Shown here piece by piece: positions 62,438 through 64,000 of a stretch of DNA of 64,000 nt. A program made the position numbers and the translations under genes. The stretch spans positions 620,001-684,000 of the forward strand of contig NZ_CP130701.1 of NCBI RefSeq assembly GCF_030553075.1, read 5' to 3'. Each line of letters starts with the position of its first letter. Within the stretch, counting starts at the first letter, position 1. The notes below the pieces were generated by a model. That model made no database searches. It was not told where the DNA came from and was given only the letters and a program-made list of their open reading frames with translations. Origin of the DNA: Halomonas sp. I5-271120 (GTDB taxonomy: Bacteria > Pseudomonadota > Gammaproteobacteria > Pseudomonadales > Halomonadaceae).

Positions 62438-64000
62438 ATGTCCCTAGAAGATCTCCACCTGACGCTGCGCAACCTCACCCTGGACGACTATTCTCAGCTC
62501 AAGACGCTGATGGACCGCGTCTATCACGACATCGGCGGCGCCTGGCCACAGCGCACCATCGAGCGGCTGATCAGCGAATTCCCCGAGGGTCAGATCGTCA
62601 TCGAGGACGACGAGACCCTCATCGGCGTGGCCCTGACGGCCCGGGTCGACTACGAGGAATTTTCCAACCCGCACCGCTACGACGACCTGATGGATCAGCG
62701 GGAGATCATCCTCAACGCCCCCGAAGGCGACGCCATGTACGGTCTGGACGTGCTGATCGATCCGGCCTACCGGGGGTATCGGCTTGGCCGGCGCCTCTAC
62801 GAAGCTCGCAAAGATCTCTGCAAATCCTTGAATATGCGAGCGATTCTTGCCGGCGGCCGAATCCCCAACTACCACCAGTACGCACACGAGATGGCGCCGG
62901 CCGAGTACCTGGATCAGGTCTCGCGCAAGGAGATTCACGACCCGATTCTCTCCTTCCAGCTGGCCAACGACTTCCAGGTCAAGCGACTGCTGCGCAAGTA
63001 TTTGCCGGAAGATGAAAAGTCTCAGGGCTACGCGACCCTGCTCGAGTGGAACAACATCCTCTTTGAGCCTGCTGAATCGGTGCTCGACACCCGCAAGACC
63101 CAGGTACGAGTGGGTGCAGTGCAGTGGCAGATGCGCGAATTCTCCTCGGTGGAAGCGGTTCTGCAGCAGGCCGAATACTTCGTCGATGCGCTGTCAGATT
63201 ACCAGAGTGACTTCGCGGTATTCCCGGAGCTTTTCAACGCACCGCTGATGGGCTTGCAGGACCGCGCCGCCCAGCAGGATCAGATCGAGGCTATCCGCTT
63301 CCTGGCCAGTTTCACCGAACGCTTCAAGACCGAGCTGTCGCGTATGGCGGTGTCCTACAACATCAACATCGTCGCCGGTTCGATGATCGAGGAGCGGGAA
63401 GACGGCCACCTCTACAACATCGCCTATCTCTTCCACCGCGACGGCGACATCGAAGCCCAGGCCAAGCTGCACATCACCCCCCAGGAGCGCCGTGACTGGA
63501 TCATCGAGGGGGGCGATGACCTCCAGGTATTCGACACCGATGCCGGCCGAATCGGCATCCTGATCTGCTACGACGTCGAGTTCCCGGAAATATCGCGCCT
63601 GCTCGCCGATCAGGACATGGACATCCTCTTCGTGCCCTTCTGGACCGACACCAAGAATGGCTACCTGCGTGTACGCCATTGCTCCCAGGCCCGCGCCATC
63701 GAGAACGAGTGTTACGTCGTGCTGTGTGGCAGCGTCGGCAACGTGCCGGCCATCGAGAACATGGAGATCCAGTACGCCCAGTCTTCGGTGTTCTCACCCT
63801 CTGACTTCGCCTTTCCCCATGACGCCGTGCTGGCCGAGACCACACCCAACACCGAGATGATCATGTTCTCGGATCTCGACCTGAAGCGACTCACGGTGTT
63901 GCGCAACGAAGGCTCGGTGACCAATCTCAAGGACCGCCGCAAGGATCTCTTCGACCTGCGCTGGCGCGACTGGTCATGGAAGTCCGGGTCCCGCCAGGAA
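62438..64000 (+). CDS. GNAT acetyltransferase-nitrilase fusion protein (runs off window)
   Basis: At least 521 residues, with no stop before the window end. The N-terminal GNAT domain (about 1-200) has LHLTLRNLTLDDYSQLKTLMDRVYHDIGG and GLDVLIDPAYRGYRLGRRLYEARKDLCKSLNMRAILAGGRIPNYHQYA. The nitrilase/carbon-nitrogen hydrolase domain starts near 228 (RVGAVQWQM) with a complete triad: E264 in FPELFN, K343 in AKLHITP and C377 in LICYDVEFPE. Such fusions are a known family of unknown substrate, probably amidases that also acetylate an amine. The ATG at 62438 has GGGAG 12 bases upstream, rather far. The protein probably ends just past the window. Confidence 0.92.
   Translation, partial: MSLEDLHLTLRNLTLDDYSQLKTLMDRVYHDIGGAWPQRTIERLISEFPEGQIVIEDDETLIGVALTARVDYEEFSNPHRYDDLMDQREIILNAPEGDAMYGLDVLIDPAYRGYRLGRRLYEARKDLCKSLNMRAILAGGRIPNYHQYAHEMAPAEYLDQVSRKEIHDPILSFQLANDFQVKRLLRKYLPEDEKSQGYATLLEWNNILFEPAESVLDTRKTQVRVGAVQWQMREFSSVEAVLQQAEYFVDALSDYQSDFAVFPELFNAPLMGLQDRAAQQDQIEAIRFLASFTERFKTELSRMAVSYNINIVAGSMIEEREDGHLYNIAYLFHRDGDIEAQAKLHITPQERRDWIIEGGDDLQVFDTDAGRIGILICYDVEFPEISRLLADQDMDILFVPFWTDTKNGYLRVRHCSQARAIENECYVVLCGSVGNVPAIENMEIQYAQSSVFSPSDFAFPHDAVLAETTPNTEMIMFSDLDLKRLTVLRNEGSVTNLKDRRKDLFDLRWRDWSWKSGSRQE

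Noticed and set aside
1..64000. tRNA, rRNA, insertion sequence or prophage
   Set aside because: No cloverleaf-like sequence ending in CCA, no rRNA-like stretch, no transposase, integrase or terminal repeats were noticed on either strand. A tRNAscan or Infernal run would settle RNA genes.

Overview
The window looks like chromosomal DNA of a Halomonas-type (Halomonadaceae, Gammaproteobacteria) bacterium. This is inferred from high GC, dense gene packing, several TRAP transporters, a TRAP permease paired with a UspA protein as in the tea ectoine system, polyhydroxyalkanoate genes, and protein sequences that read like gammaproteobacterial families. No rRNA, tRNA, insertion sequence, phage gene or CRISPR array was seen. 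Most genes are recognisable housekeeping, transport or regulatory genes.

Left part (1-13.5 kb): the fructose PTS operon (fruB, start of fruK) diverges from a Cra-type regulator. Then, on the minus strand, come a small periplasmic molybdopterin-fold protein with a hybrid sensor kinase, a MOSC protein, a DUF2189 membrane protein, and a TAXI-type TRAP transporter (binding protein, fused permease, UspA).

Middle left (13.9-31.7 kb): a macro-domain protein next to a histone-deacetylase-like enzyme, a DUF4124 protein, a dctPQM TRAP operon, an EamA exporter, modABC with a DUF192 protein, an EAL-CBS-GGDEF protein, a decayed coding remnant, a FocA-type channel, a chemoreceptor with a FliA-like promoter, the ABC-F protein YbiT, and the fetAB pair.

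Middle right (31.7-47.5 kb): a LysR regulator diverging from a quinone reductase-like flavoprotein; a MocR regulator diverging from two GNAT acetyltransferases and a PaiB-like protein; a phasin; a livGFHM operon facing its binding protein; an aaeXAB-like efflux operon; and a porin gene broken by an in-frame stop just after its signal peptide.

Right part (47.5-64 kb): a glutathione transferase; a glycolate/lactate cluster (permease, glcDEF, glcG) whose two transcription units share an identical 11-bp operator-like site; two small uncharacterised proteins; a flavin reductase-like protein; a DksA-type zinc finger protein; a DMT transporter; an accessory FtsH protease apparently co-transcribed with a PHA synthase; and a GNAT-nitrilase fusion running off the window end.

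The points most worth a second look are the ftsH-phaC operon, the nonsense-interrupted porin and the upstream motif it shares with the efflux operon, the paired GntR-type operators, the FliA promoter, the molybdopterin-fold/hybrid-kinase pair, the macro/HDAC pair, and the acidic DSAN-repeat protein. All family calls come from reading motifs and remembered family features; no database search was run.
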